57,427 bases of DNA from Gymnopilus junonius (lineage: Eukaryota > Basidiomycota > Agaricomycetes > Agaricales > Galerinaceae): assembly GCA_015501075.1 (NCBI GenBank), contig JADNYJ010000222.1:1-57427 (forward strand), given 5' to 3'. Position 1 is the stretch's first letter. Every line of letters starts with the position of its first letter. Position numbers and translations under genes: made by a program. This document shows, piece by piece, positions 1-11,943 of this stretch. The notes below the pieces were generated by a model. It made no database searches. It had not been told where the DNA came from and saw nothing but the letters and a program-made list of their open reading frames with translations.

Positions 1-15
1 GGGACAAAGCGTGAC

Positions 16-1958
16 ATGAGGCGAAGGATAAAATTGGCTCGCGTTGACAACAAGTACTGTAGGAAAGTAATTAAAACTGCTCGAAGATGGATATTCACGA
101 AAGGTGTCCCAGTCAATGCCAAGTCGATCTCTGACCTTCTCGGTTCTACCACCCCATCAAGAGTGAGTCTATGTCAAATTATTGTTAGTCGAGAAATCAC
201 TCATTAGACCAGAGTGCTTTCTCGGAATGATTAGGGCCTCTAGGATTCAACTTTTACTGGCTATTCGTCGTCGATCTCCTCCATGAATTTGAACTAGGAG
301 TATGGAAAGCAGTATTTATGCATCTGATCCGAATCCTTTATGCTCAAGGTCAAGATGCTGTCCAAGTTCTCAATGAGTGGTATTCTTACAATTTGAATCT
401 GAATCTCACATTATATTAACATTGACATCAGGTATCATCAAATGCCAATGTTCGGCCGTGACACCATCCGCAAGTTCTGCACCAATGTCTCAGAAATGAA
501 AAATTGGCTGGGTGAGACTTCGAAGACCTTCTTCAGGTACGAGTCAGCAACCTTCTTGACTGAATGAGTTGAGACTTCTGTGAATTCAGTGTGCTATTCC
601 TGCATTTGAGGGCCTTCTTGATGACAAGAACAATGCAATTCTCATGGATCTTTTATATGAGCTAGCTACTTGGCACTCCCTTGCAAAATTATGCCTTCAC
701 ACGGACTCAACTTTAGATGCGCTGGAAAATTCGGTGACTCGGCTGGGCTCCATTCTTCGAAAATTCGAGTCAACAACATGTGCAGAATTTACCACAAATG
801 AATTACCATCTGAGGTAGAAAAGCGTGGTCGCAGAAAGGCCTCCAAGGCCAAAAAGAAAGGCTTGACCAATGCTCCTATGAGTGAGAAGAGGAAGGGGAA
901 ACAGAGAGCGACTTCGACCGGACCAACCAGACGACGGAACTTTGCACTCTCAACCTATAAACTCCACTGCCTGGCTGACTACCCGAATGCAATCTGTACT
1001 TATGGAACAACTGATGGACTAAGCAGTCAGATCGTGAGTACCCTGTTGGTCTCGGTGACAAAATTTGACTTGTGCATCAGGCAAGCGAGAGCATCGACGG
1101 TGCAAACAATTTTATCCTCGTGTTCATAAGGGCTCAAAACATTACACAATCGGGATCGCTAAACATGTATGCCAAGAATGCATTATACATAACATATCCA
1201 AAAAGAACAATCCAAGTGCAATGAAACGCCCGACAAAAAAGCGAAAGAAGGCTCCTAGCGGAAATCCGAGTATCCCCTTTGAAGAAGTGAGCGAGAAAAT
1301 GTCAACTGCTCGTCCTGAGAAGCATTACCAGATGTCTGACGAGAAGCGACATCCAGTTCCCATTGCACAGTACTTGCATGAACATGGTGGAGACCCAGCA
1401 ATCAAGGTGCGATTAAGCAATGGCCTCTCTTATTTCTCATTTTACACGTATATTCTCCCTCGCTTGAAGGACCATTTGCTGGCAAGAATTCTCAAACGCG
1501 ACTACGACGGTGACGAGACTCCTTTCTCAGAGGAGGAAAGAGCATCAGTCAGATTCGCAAAACACCAGATCTATCAGCACAAGGTCCTTCGAGTGAATTA
1601 CATGACATACGACATGCGGCGAGAACAAGATTCCCTCAACCCTCGTACCCATGCAAATATAATGGTTCTGGCACACAATGATGACGACGACGAAGGTCAC
1701 CCGTATTGGTATGCAAGACTAATTGGAATTTATCACGCACTTGCCATTCATCCCAGCTCTCGCGACCCCATTCATATGGACTTTTTGTGGATTCGCTGGT
1801 ACGGCTCTGATCCTGACCCGAGGTACAAGTCTGGATGGTGATCTCGACGTTTACCTCGTGTAGGATTTGTCGAGGACAATGACGATGGGTCACCCACATT
1901 TGGATTCCTTGACCCCATGCATGTTATCCATGGCATTCATCTGATTCCCGCATTTAAG
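16..1958 (+). pseudogene. Plavaka-type transposase, 5' portion (interrupted)
   Basis: This is the C-terminal half of a basidiomycete Plavaka-family DNA transposase, entering from beyond the left edge. Exon-like blocks, separated by short introns, lie at about 16-165 (WIFTKGVPV), 240-420 (VVDLLHEFELGVWKA), 431-540 (FGRDTIRKF), 590-1032 and 1080-1838 (KQFYPRVHKG, then an aspartate-rich stretch HNDDDDEGHPYWYARLIGIYH). The FELGVWK, FGRDTIR and WYARLIGI blocks are typical of this family as I know it. The frame is open except for TGA at 1839-1841, after which the same frame continues. The coding sequence is cut at position 1963 by the LTR of a Gypsy element and resumes at 20278 in frame. It is therefore dead at this locus unless the insertion is spliced out. 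Family assignment is from recognised motifs, not a search. Confidence 0.75.
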
Positions 1959-1963
1959 GACGG
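1959..1963. repeat. Target-site duplication GACGG (left)
   Basis: GACGG directly precedes the 5' LTR and is repeated directly after the 3' LTR at 20273-20277. A 5-bp duplication is normal for Ty3/Gypsy integrases. Removing the element plus one copy rejoins the Plavaka frame. Confidence 0.95.
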
Positions 1964-2188
1964 TGTGACGGAAGTTACTATCTTATCTTATCTCTAACTA
2001 GATTAAATCATTGTTCGTTGATTTTCTATCCTTTTCTCTACTTACACAACTAGTATTACATAGGTATATTGTAGAGTATATAAAGGAGTCGAGGATGTCA
2101 TAGATAGTCGACCTTGAATAGAGTACTTTAGCCAGTCTTTCGAGGTTCGACGTGTGCCGGGACTCGTGTTTACTCACGCCCCATCACA
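1964..2188 (+). repeat. 5' LTR of the Gypsy element
   Basis: 225 bp starting TGTGACGG and ending CCATCACA. The 3' LTR ends CCGTCACA, so the original terminal inverted repeat was TGTGACGG/CCGTCACA. A TATA box (TATATAAAGG) sits at 2077-2086. Only two positions differ from the 3' LTR (about 2100 and 2183), both CG in the 3' copy and CA here. Confidence 0.97.
2077..2086 (+). promoter_or_regulatory. TATA box in the 5' LTR
   Basis: TATATAAAGG lies within the LTR, about 290 bp upstream of the gag start, and is duplicated at 20161-20170. Position and sequence fit the RNA polymerase II promoter of the element. Confidence 0.7.
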
Positions 2189-2364
2189 TATTTTTGACTT
2201 TAACTCTCTCACTCTCAGCGACTCTCACACTCAGCGACTCTTCTCTCACTCTCACTCTCTCACTATCTCATGTGATGTTCACTGTGGAATCCCCTTGGCT
2301 TGATCACCCAAGACCTCCAGGTACGTTGTCATTCAAGTTTGAAACACTAATTATTCTGTATTAG

Positions 2365-4291
2365 ATGGCTACTAGTAGGAAGACTAGTGCCTGGACTGGC
2401 AAGGTTCAGAGGGGGCATGTTCCTCCTGAAGACATTCCTGCCACCGAGTCTGATACAGGCTCGCCTGCTGCGAGAGGTGACTCCAAGCAGGTACCGGAAC
2501 CCGACCATCGGGTTTCCAGCAGCAACCTCACCGGTTCCGAGGTTGCCGATGTGCATGGTCAAGGTGACCGATGCATCGTTATTGATAGCCACGGGAAAGT
2601 AAACTGAGAGGCTGAGACTGGCGGTGCTGCTGCAGCAAGGCCCGCTTGTCATAGTAACAGTTTAGATAGTGCACGATACACACCGGTAGTACCAGAGCAT
2701 GTAACTGGTAATCCTGTTCTGCAAGATGCCAGACAGGTAGTAATGGAAACACGAGGAATGGTAAACACCCTCGTCGAACGCCTAGGAAGGATTGAAAAGG
2801 TATTGGGTTTGCAGGAAAACAGCTCGAGCATGGAAAGAACCACCCAACATACTGAAGAAAGCCCAGAACCTCAGAATGGTTCTTCGTCTAAGGGCAAAGG
2901 ATTTGATCCAAGAAATTGGGGAAATGCTGGAATCCCTGAAATCGAAAGGGATCTTGATATGCAATGCGTGCTTCATGCGCAGGTTAAAATCAATCCAGAT
3001 CACGTAGTTCGCAACACCATGAATGACACTGATTCAGAAAGCGACGATGATGAATATAATAAATTAAAGGAACTTGAACGACAGTATCTTACAGCGAAAG
3101 GAAATTATTTATGCAAGATACCTGACTGGGAATACAAGGAACCAGTTAGGTACGAAAGGATTTCGAGCACACCTATGTCTCAAGATGTCGAGGAACTGAT
3201 TAATCAAGCATCTCGTCAACGCATTCAGGCTAAGAAAGCTGAGGCAATTCGCCCTAGTAACCAACTTCCACCTGAAAGCTTGCTAGGACAATTTTTCCAT
3301 AAGCCTCGGAATGACGGCGCGCTCAGTGGTGATACTAATTTAGACGCCCATTCATTTGGTCCTTTAGACACAACCGGTAATACCACTACGGTTACTTGGT
3401 TCAAGCCATTAGCACCTACAGCTCCAGATAAATATCACGGAGAACCTGAATTCATGAAGTATTATAAATATATAACTCAGTGTGAATGCTTTTGCGAGGA
3501 GGCAGCTTTACCTTCTAAAGATCAAGTTGTTAAATGTGCAGATTATTTAGCAGGAAAAGCGTACAAATTCTATTCTACAATGGTATCCATTGATGTTCAT
3601 AAATGGACACGCCAATGATTCTTTACTGAATTGTACAACTACTGCTTCCCACCCGACTTTAGGCTCAAGCAAAGGCAGAAGCTCGAGAACTTCTCACAGG
3701 GAAATTTAATGGTTGCCGAGTTTGCAGCAGAACTTCTGATTCTGTACCGAATTATTGGTGCCTCTACACCTGCACAAAGGGTAGACCGTTTGTGGAATGG
3801 ACTCCGACCTGAATTACAGTCTGCTTTGTGGAAAGAGGGATTGGATTATGCCCAGAACACATGGGATGAGGTTATTCAAGTGGCTACTAGGTACGAGATA
3901 GCTGAACAAATTGAAGCAAGTCAACGGCATTCTCAAAAGAATAATCTTAATCGGTCTAATTTTAATGACAGGCCTAAATCTAGGTTTGACAATAATAGGC
4001 AGGTGGGATCGAGCTCAAACTCACAAAGAGAATTCCATTCTCGCGGAGACGGACATTTTAAAAATAAGTTTGACCCTTCCAAATGAGGGGAAAACTCGAA
4101 GGACAATAAGAAAGAAGATTCTAGTGGCCAAGTCCAGTGCTACCGATGTGGCGAGATGGGTCATATTAGTAAATATTGTCCTAAGAGTCAGTCTGTTAAA
4201 TCTAATAATAAACCAGTGCTACCGATGTGGCGAGATGGGTCATATTAGTAAATATTGTCCTAAGAGTCAGTCTGTTAAATCTAATAATAAA
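2365..4291 (+). pseudogene. gag: Gypsy gag (nucleocapsid) with three TGA stops
   Basis: Gag-like polyprotein segment. The likely start is ATG 2365, directly after an intron-like stretch (GTACGT about 2322, TTAG at 2361-2364). The capsid-type region runs about 3400-3900 (APDKYHGEPEFMKYYKYI, FFTELYNYCFPP, WNGLRPELQSALW). It is followed by a basic Asn/Arg-rich tail and a CCHC zinc knuckle CYRCGEMGHISKYC, which binds genomic RNA. In-frame stops are TGA at 2605, 3616 and 4084. Each lies in otherwise continuous coding sequence, consistent with CGA (Arg) to TGA by CpG deamination. The knuckle-coding segment is tandemly duplicated, which shifts the frame into pol. Compared with the degraded second Gypsy at 39.7-44.7 kb, the capsid blocks are clearly related. 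Confidence 0.85.
4134..4291 (+). repeat. 79-bp exact tandem duplication over the gag zinc knuckle
   Basis: Copies 4134-4212 and 4213-4291 are identical, and CCAG recurs at 4292-4295, so the event is bounded by CCAG microhomology. 79 is not a multiple of 3. The first copy reads in the gag frame and the second in the pol frame. Deleting one copy would make gag-pol a single frame, as in most fungal chromoviruses. Confidence 0.95.
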
Positions 4292-6295
4292 CCAGGCAAA
4301 CCTCCCGGCGCTAAGAGCTTTAATATTGAAGTCGCTCTTGACAATGAAAATAGATTTTCGGCATTAGAAAGCACTACTGAACAAGCAGTAGACTCACATT
4401 GCATGGAAATTGAAATGTCAATGTGTGAAATTAACAAAGAGTCAGATGACAAGTTTGACATGGCAGTAGAAGATGGACCAGTACCTTCTTTCGAAGAAGT
4501 GGCTAGATTAGTATTTGATCCTGATAGTGGAGATTGGACGGATGGCGTCTTAAACAACCCTGTGTGCGAAATTGTTAAGCATCAGTTGGAGGTAATGAGA
4601 CCATACCCGGGAGATCCATGTTGGGAAGGCCGTGTACTTGATAGATTCACTGTGTACCCTACAGCAGGTGGTCAAAAGCTCATTATTATGGATGAAGTAA
4701 CTCTGGAAGATGAAATTTTAGATATTGGAATGGTATTCCATCCGGATTTTTTAATTGGACAGTGGTATGCAATTAAACGGACTCAAGCGACTCGAGTCTG
4801 CATGAAACCACACAAGCGCTGGTACCGCAAAACTCCGAAATTCTGCCCTTGGGAAAAGAATGTGACTTGGAAACTTAATACAGGACGGCATTTCTCAAGG
4901 TATCTATCATTTTCAAAGTCAGCCCGAAATAAGCGAATGGGCCGCTTTGCTGTTTACTTTGATAATGAGAATTATTACTACAAGGTCTTTGATTTTGGAA
5001 TTTCAAGATGCTTCGATCTTTCCATTTTTGACATGGAAAACCCAAAATTTGATATCCATCATTGGTACTTTAAGAAGCTCGTAAATCTATTTAAAACTAC
5101 CTTCTTCACGGCATACAATGAGGCTGAGGACTATGACCTTTCTTGCCTTTTTGGTTCTCAAAGGCAGGAGGGCGAGGAGTATGAAGAAATTTTAGATTAC
5201 CTAATTGACTTCTACAGCTCAGAAGATGAAATCACAACTAAGTATGACTTAGAAAATGACTCAGAAGATGAAAAGGAACTTGTTGTTGAGCTAAGTGCCC
5301 AAGAACCGGAAGAAGAAGTCATTCCGGCAGCTCAAAGAAACTCGGCATGGATAAAAGATCAGTCCAGAATGGTGCCTAATCCTGTTGTAATTGTGGTTAA
5401 TGTTGGTGGCAAGCCAGCACGAGCTCTAATTGACACAGGATCATTGTGTGATTTTATGTCTTCTACACTGGCAGATCAACTTAAATTGAAAAGGGAGGAA
5501 TTACCAACTCCTCTAACAGTTCAACTTGCTGTTTTAGGTTCTAGATCAAAGGTAAACTATAGAACGAATGCAGAATTCACATATCAAGAAATAAAAGAGC
5601 CACGAAGATTTGATATTATTAATTTATCTAGCTATGACATTATTCTTGGAACACCATTCATTTATCAACACTCAGTACTTGTTGGATTAAATCCGACTCG
5701 AGTTATAATTGGAATCAATGAAGCTTTACCAATTAAGGGATCCTCGATTCGTACCTTAGAGTCTCGAGCTGCGAGACTTCGAGAAGAAAATTTAGATGAT
5801 GTACGAGAATTCTTGCAAGAAAAGGCTGCACCTTTGTGCAAGACCATGGCAGAGACGCCTTTACTTCCATTACATGACATCAATCATAGAATAGACTTGG
5901 TTGATGAAAATGCACAGTACCCTTGGCGTCCGGCATGCTGTCCCGAAGCGTTCATTGATCAATGGATCGAGAAATGGAATGCATATGTTAAAACAGGCCG
6001 CTGGGAAATTACCAACTCGAGAAATACAGTGCCTATGATGTTTATTCCGAAGCCAGCTAGGCCTGGTGAACTAGCAAAAATTCGTACTGTACTAGACTTG
6101 CAACCTAGGAATAAAATTATGTGGAAAATGCCAAGTCTGTTACCAGAAATAGATGGCATCATGCGTCGTGTGGCTGGTAAACGGTACAGAAGCTTACTCG
6201 ATCTCAAAGATGCATATGAACAAGTCAGAATAAATCCTGACGATGTCTGGAAGACTGCATTTGCAACACCAAATGGAAATATGTCAGTCATGTAA
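4292..6295 (+). pseudogene. pol: Gypsy pol, N-terminal part: linker, aspartic protease, start of RT
   Basis: A long open frame leads from the second zinc knuckle through a linker of about 370 residues (4330-5330). The linker contains MRPYPGDPCWEGRV and other motifs shared with the second Gypsy. A retropepsin follows, with active-site motif LIDTGSLCDF (catalytic Asp codon 5432-5434) and a downstream ILGTPF. Next comes the RT N-terminus (FIPKPARPGELAKIRTVLDLQPRN, then the first catalytic Asp in SLLDLKDAYEQV near 6200). The frame ends at TAA 6293-6295. There the expected reading needs one extra G near 6284, so a 1-bp deletion breaks RT just upstream of the QQGDCNAPATF block. The protease cleaves Gag-Pol and RT copies the RNA, but this copy is non-functional. 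Confidence 0.88.
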
Positions 6296-7305
6296 TCCAG
6301 CAAGGAGACTGCAATGCTCCTGCTACTTTCCAAGCTCTCATGAACCACATTTTTGCTCCTTTCATCGGTAAATTCATGGATGTTTATTTAGATGACATTG
6401 TTATCTATTCAGACACCTTAGAAGAGCATATCCAGCATGTGTTAACAGTGCTTGAAGTGTTAGAAAAGGAGAAATTCTATTTATCTGCAAATAAATTAGA
6501 CTTTCTGTGCAAGAAAGTAAAGATTCTCGGACGAATTGTAGATGACGAAGGTATCCAAATGGATCCGCATAAGGTAGATTCCTTAATTAAGTGGAAAACA
6601 CCCACGAACCGAGACCTACTTAGAGGTTTTCTTGGGGCCGTGGGTTACTTGGCAGATGACATTGACAGTGTGCGTATCCCTATGGGAATTTTACACACAC
6701 TGACTAGTAAGGATGTACCTTTCCGATGGGATTTCACGCACCAACGTGCCTTTGAAGAAATTAAAGAATGTGCAAATAAGTGCCGTGACCACCATAGACG
6801 CCCATTAGACTATTCGGAGGGTGCACCGCCAATCAATGTCATCACAGATGCATGTATTTCTGGAGTAGCCGGGGTAATTAGCCAGGGTAACAATTGGAAA
6901 GAAGCTCCAGTTGCAGCATTCTATTCTGCTAAATTAACTCCTGCACAACAAAATTACCCAGTGCATGAAATTGAAATGCTCGCAGGTTTAGAAACCATGA
7001 TGAGACATCGTGATTTATTACTCGGAGTAAAATTCCATTGGTTTACTGACCACAAAGGACTTGTCACAGTGTTAAATCACCAAGGTATTGACTGGACAAG
7101 CAGTGGACGTCAAGCTCGCTGGTTAGAACAGCTCAGTATGTTTAATTTTGAGGTTGTGTATGTACCTGGAACTGAAAATATCCTAAGTGATGCCTTATCA
7201 CGGATATATTCTAATGACGCACCAGGCACAGTACGGGCACCTAGTGAATATACTGAATATGATGATCCAAGAATGGAACAACTATGGAAGAAGAAACTCA
7301 GTTAA
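6296..7305 (+). pseudogene. pol: Gypsy pol, middle part: RT catalytic core and RNase H
   Basis: This continues RT in the next frame: QQGDCNAPATFQALMNHIFAP, then the YLDD catalytic box (Asp codons 6391-6396) and the Gypsy-typical LGRIVDDEGIQMDPHKV. RNase H follows with NVITDACISGVAGVISQ (first Asp about 6842), the HEIEMLAGLE helix and WFTDHKGLVTVL. The domain ends in the tether VYVPGTENILSDALSRIY. The frame ends at 7305, but similarity to the usual linker continues in another frame from about 7290 (AETGRPETSDEFAARVK). That indicates another frameshift rather than a natural end. Confidence 0.88.
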
Positions 7306-8477
7306 TTGCTGCCCCTGTCCTTGTTGGTATGGAAGCAGAATGTGCTTCCATCAGTCCTAATTATGTAGGACGACGGAGCAAGAAGGTCCGAGAATGCGAG
7401 ACTGCTGAAACTGGCAGGCCCGAGACATCTGATGAGTTTGCCGCCCGTGTCAAGGACTCTTTCAAACTCAAAGGACCTCAACAACCTCAGGAGGGGAGTC
7501 CAGCAAGTCAAGTACACCTAAAGAAAGGTTAGTAATTCGCATTCCAGCTCAAGTAAAGAAGAATGCTAACTCAGTTGAACAGGAAAAACCTCGAGAAGAG
7601 GTCAACTTAGTTAACAATTCACCCAGTATATCTGATTACACTAGTTCTAATAATGAAACTACACCTTTAGACTTCGCTCAAGAGTTTGATGGCATTGATA
7701 TTCAAGCTGAGATTAAAGGAAAATATGGTGGAGACCCAGTTTTCAAGTCCATAATTGAAAAACCTGAAGATTACAAAAATTTTGAGCTAGAATATGAGTC
7801 TGGACTGCTCTATCTGAAGCAAGAAAAAGATAGGCTTCTTTGTATACCTAATATAAAGGTAAAGGGCCGCTCCATTCATGAAATTATAATTGCAGAAGCT
7901 CATACATTACTGGCACATCTAAGTTTCAAGAAGACTTATGCATATTTACATGAGTATGTATGGTGGAAATCAATAGCTAAGGACATTGAGAGCTATTGCA
8001 ATTCATGTATGACCTGCAAACGAAACAAAGACAGTCATACTAAGCCATATGGTTTATTAAATCCATTAGAACTTCAAGGTAAACCATGGGACGCAATTGG
8101 AATTGACTTTGTTGGCCCGTTACCTACTTCGGAAAACCATGATGGATCATTTGACATGATCATTGTGATCATTGATCTATTTTCAGGAATGGTTCACTTA
8201 GTTCCCGGACGAACTGACTACAAGGCAAAGGATATTGCTGAGTTAATCTTTGCTGAGGTCTATAAGCATCATGGATTACCATCATCTATTATAAGTGACC
8301 GTGATAGATGGTTCACCAGTCATTTCTGGGAAGAGTTACATAAATTAATTGGAACTAAATTGAGGATGTCAAGTGCCTACCACCCACAGACAGATGGAGC
8401 TACAGAACGTGCTAATAAAACCATTGCCCAAATGCTTAGACATTTTATTTCACCAAATCAAAAGGACTGGGTACCAA
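7306..8477 (+). pseudogene. pol: Gypsy integrase, N-terminal zinc domain and catalytic core (cut by insertion)
   Basis: After a charged linker (7310-7850), with another frame change near 7490, comes the HHCC zinc-binding domain ending SCMTCKRNK. The rve catalytic core follows: D1 in IGIDFVGPL (codon 8105-8107), D2 in IISDRDRWF (8297-8299) and E in DGATERANK (8405-8407). This gives a D-x35-E spacing. Integrase inserts the cDNA and would make the 5-bp GACGG duplication seen here. The reading frame is interrupted after KDWVP at 8477 by the nested DNA element and resumes at 18362 without loss of frame. Confidence 0.9.
8471..8477. repeat. Target-site duplication GTACCAA (left)
   Basis: The 7-bp GTACCAA before the left inverted repeat is repeated at 18355-18361 after the right one. 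Precise removal of 8478-18354 and one copy restores the integrase frame, which validates both the length and the borders. Confidence 0.93.
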
Positions 8478-9104
8478 TATGGCGGTGAAACTGTACAATA
8501 ATTAATCGCAACATTTTTCCCACACAACCGCAACTTTTAGACTACTTTTCCTGTAAATTAAGCTACATTGACCCTAATCCATGAATTTTGCTTGGAGCAA
8601 AGATATTTCGTGCTCAAGCTCAAATTTTCAGGCCAAAGCACAATTGTGAGCTAAGCTACCTTTGAGCAGCGCCCTCGGAATTCAGCTCAGCAAATTTAAT
8701 TGTGTAGAGCAACATTTAATCACGCAGCTACTTTTAATTGAGGAGCTACTTTTAATTTTAATTGCGCAGCTACTTTTTGAAGAGCTACTTTACAGTTGCC
8801 TTCGGAGCGCATTTCCCAAGGGCAGCGGAGCACATTCTCACCCGGTCCAGGATAACTGAGTTAGCCGGTATGCCGGATAGCCGGCCTTCCAAATTGGGAA
8901 GCTGCTGGTCATTCACCTTCAAAGATCATCGATTTAAACATAGAGGGGTCTTTTACTAAGCTCCAAAACTATGATAATTAAATTCTATACATCAATAGCT
9001 TTCGAATGAGACCAATATCTCGATCGTCGGTGCTCTGGTTGTTGAGTAATCGCGTCTTTCGTATATGAGCAGAGGCTTGCAGATCCTGTGATCGCAGTCA
9101 CGTG
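8478..9104 (+). repeat. Left terminal inverted repeat
   Basis: About 627 bp. The outer part (8478-8799) differs often from the right copy. The inner part (8800-9104) is nearly identical to it, with two mismatches seen. The outer part has at least four copies of GCTACTTTT (about 8726-8792), an arrangement expected of transposase-binding subterminal repeats. Confidence 0.92.
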
Positions 9105-9236
9105 CTACGCGCGACAGCAATCAACGAACGAAATTGGACATGCGACGCGAATTGTCTCTCTAATCTTGCACTTTCTCGTTCTCACTGGGACTATTCTTGA
9201 CGCACTGGGCCTATTCTTATCTTTCTGGTATCTGAA

Positions 9237-11698
9237 ATGCCCAAGCACCGTGAAGAGGAAACGTCTTACGTTCAATTCACCGACACCTTCAACGAACTGG
9301 AGCCTGAAACATCGTTCCGCTTGCTGGGCCTCTATGCCGACGTGTCGAAAGCTGAGGAAGAACCTTGTGATGCAGCCGATGGGCATGTCATTGCCTTGAG
9401 ACCTGAGTATGGTCTTGTTAGAGGCACATGTTCAACCCAGACTGAACTCTATCCTGCCGACTTTATACCGAAGGACGATGAGTCTTATACGCATGTCCTC
9501 GAGGATCTGGTTCTCATTGGTGCCCACAGAGGGAATAGGTCCATCATCTTGGATTTTACAGGCTATTACCTAAAGGTACATATGCATATTAACTGTATTT
9601 AAGGTCAGGCTCATTCAAATTGTGTACAGGTAGCGTACCTACTCCACACCTCGATTCAGTTCTACACCAAGGAGGTCTGGAACAATTCCATCATGTGTGT
9701 CAGCAAGAGGGTGAGCTTTGCACTATTTACTTCCTATATTCATCAATAATCAATGCTATTCTGAAAAAAGGACCGAGGCTTTCATGTTGGTCTTGCATTG
9801 GAGTTCGAAGACTACTTTATTTCTTTCAATACCCATGATCTTATGTTTCATGTGAGTTTTTCTGATGTTTGTTTCTAAAAGACTGTGTTCTGACTGTAAG
9901 CTCAACCAAGCCAACGGAGCGCATCTCTGGAGGGACTCCTAGGCAGTTATGTTAACCTGTATGACGATTATGAACGATTTCTGCAAAATCTGGTGGACTG
10001 CATTCGCAAGTCCGAAGAAACATCGAAACCAATAAAGATAAACCTTCGGAAATCGACAAAACTCATCTGTGAGGTAATGCGAGATCTGCCTGACGTCTTT
10101 TTTGGCGTCGGTGTATACACCGTGTCTGAGATTCTCTTCATGGCCGGTACGCACTGTCTTGATAGTCCGGGGTCTCTACCTGCTGACGATGTACTTTTAC
10201 CAGGTGTATCGCCATTTCTTACATCATATGAAGTCTTCAATAATCCATCTCATACTAGTCGGATCTGCGAAGCTCTATGGTCGTATTGCCACAAATCAGC
10301 CACAGATCTTCGGTAAGCATTAATTTTACGATGACGAATCGACGTGCTTACCAATGTTACTGCAGATCACTTCTGAGACCTTGCATGAAAGAAGGAATTT
10401 TAGCGCCATCTCAAAGCCAGCACCAGTGCTTGACTTACAAGAACTGGCTTCATGTTCATGCGAAAGACTGGACAGCGCTTACCTCCAGAATGGCTCGACA
10501 AGTTGACACGTATTGTGTAAGTTCATCTTGATGAATCGAGATATTGGTGTCGCCGCTCAGTGCTCAGTATTGAATTCACCTTTGTTTTCATGTAGGCAAC
10601 AATCAACGACCAAAATTTGGAAGCAAACCTTCCTATCTATAGGCATGGTCCAAATGCGTCAATCGAGCTATTCGATGTCTTTGAACCAAATTTGATATGA
10701 CCAGCATTGGAACTGAAGAGCATCAACCTTGGTGATATGATATTTGGAAAAGAAATATCCAAGCATGCTGGGCTTAAACCTGGACCTTCGAATCCCCTGA
10801 AAACGCTTTATGCAGAGCTCAGTGGGTTTTCTCTCTGGTTTCTAATTTACGAACTTTGCACTCACGATCTTACTGCCGCATTCTAGATCTTCTTGATGCG
10901 CCAACGTATCTTAGAACTGATGTCTATGATGATCTATTTGTGTCATACTCACCGACCACCTGGAACCATCGCCAGACTTACACCTACTGCATACCCACCA
11001 AGCAAGTTTGGTGTATCACCCCCTGCTTTCCTCCTAACTGCTGTATCTCCGATACCATGAAAAGGTATGTGTGTCTATATATGTATTACCAGTGTCTGAC
11101 TCGATGTTTTCTCCCTCATGAAGATCAACTAAGCAGATTGTCCAAGTAGTTGGACAAAAACGTCGTGCCATGCTGTTTCAAACTATCGTTACAGAAACAA
11201 ATGGCGTTGCTGTGGGACCACTTGAGTATTGTGGTCACGGAAAAATCATCAAATTACCTCATGGCAAGGAGATGTAGGTTATATTGTGACTTCTGAAGAA
11301 CGTAGGCAGTGACTGACGACACTTCCAGGGTGGCAGTCGTCCGCGATGACCCTAGGGTTCCATCCCATTATAGGCACAGAGCAACATACAGGAGATTTCG
11401 TAAAATGGCCGGGCTTGATCGCTCAGGTAAGGCCAAGGTATCTATGTCAAGATCGGAGAGCCAAAAATGCGTCAAGAAGAAGGCCGAGTCAACTTCAGCT
11501 CCGATGGTACTTACTGACTCCACCTCTTTGAACACAGTCGATATCAAGCCAAAGAAAAGACGGATCTCTGCGGACATGGCTATACGACTAGCAGCATCGG
11601 AAAAGTTGGGTTCAGAGGAAGACCTTACCAATAGTAATTCAGATCGTCCTGAGTCATTAAAAGACAAGACTCGAAAGCGTCGGAGGGATGGTTCTTAA
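9237..11698 (+). CDS. Gene A: unknown multi-exon protein of the nested element
   Basis: I do not recognise this gene. It begins at ATG 9237 (MPKHREEETSYVQF). Clear exons are 9237-9575, 9630-9710 and 9771-9850 (GFHVGLALEFEDYFISFNTHDL), joined by introns of 54 and 60 nt. Further exon-like blocks follow at 9910-10150 (SLEGLLGSYVNLYDDYERFLQ; DLPDVFFGVGVYTVSEI), 10200-10310, 10440-10510 (LPPEWLDKLTRIV), 10600-10700 (NLEANLPIYRHGPNASIELFDVF) and 11130-11698. The last encodes a Lys/Arg- and Ser-rich tail (KPKKRRISADM, KTRKRRRDGS) that looks like a nuclear localisation signal. The frame could not be joined cleanly near 9910 and 10380, so it may be damaged or my splice choices wrong. Its place at one end of the element suggests a mobility function, but nothing in the sequence proves it. 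Confidence 0.5.
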
Positions 11699-11943
11699 GT
11701 AGTAGTTTCAATTTTATATGCGACATTATTGATTGATATGATGATGATTCAAAACCCTAATCACAATATGAGATAATAGATGTACTTGTAGCTAGGACTA
11801 TGCATAAAGCTGGATCCCATTGGGGATCTTCCGAACATGTTCCAGCCATTCAATGATAATGGCCTCATCTCGAGTAACCACCCCTCTTGCTAGTACACTC
11901 TGAACCATGTTATCAAGACATCCAGTGCACATATTGGATATCT

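Noticed and set aside
10713..10760. Second hammerhead-like CTGAAGAG
   Set aside because: No stable stem II followed by GAAA at the required place.
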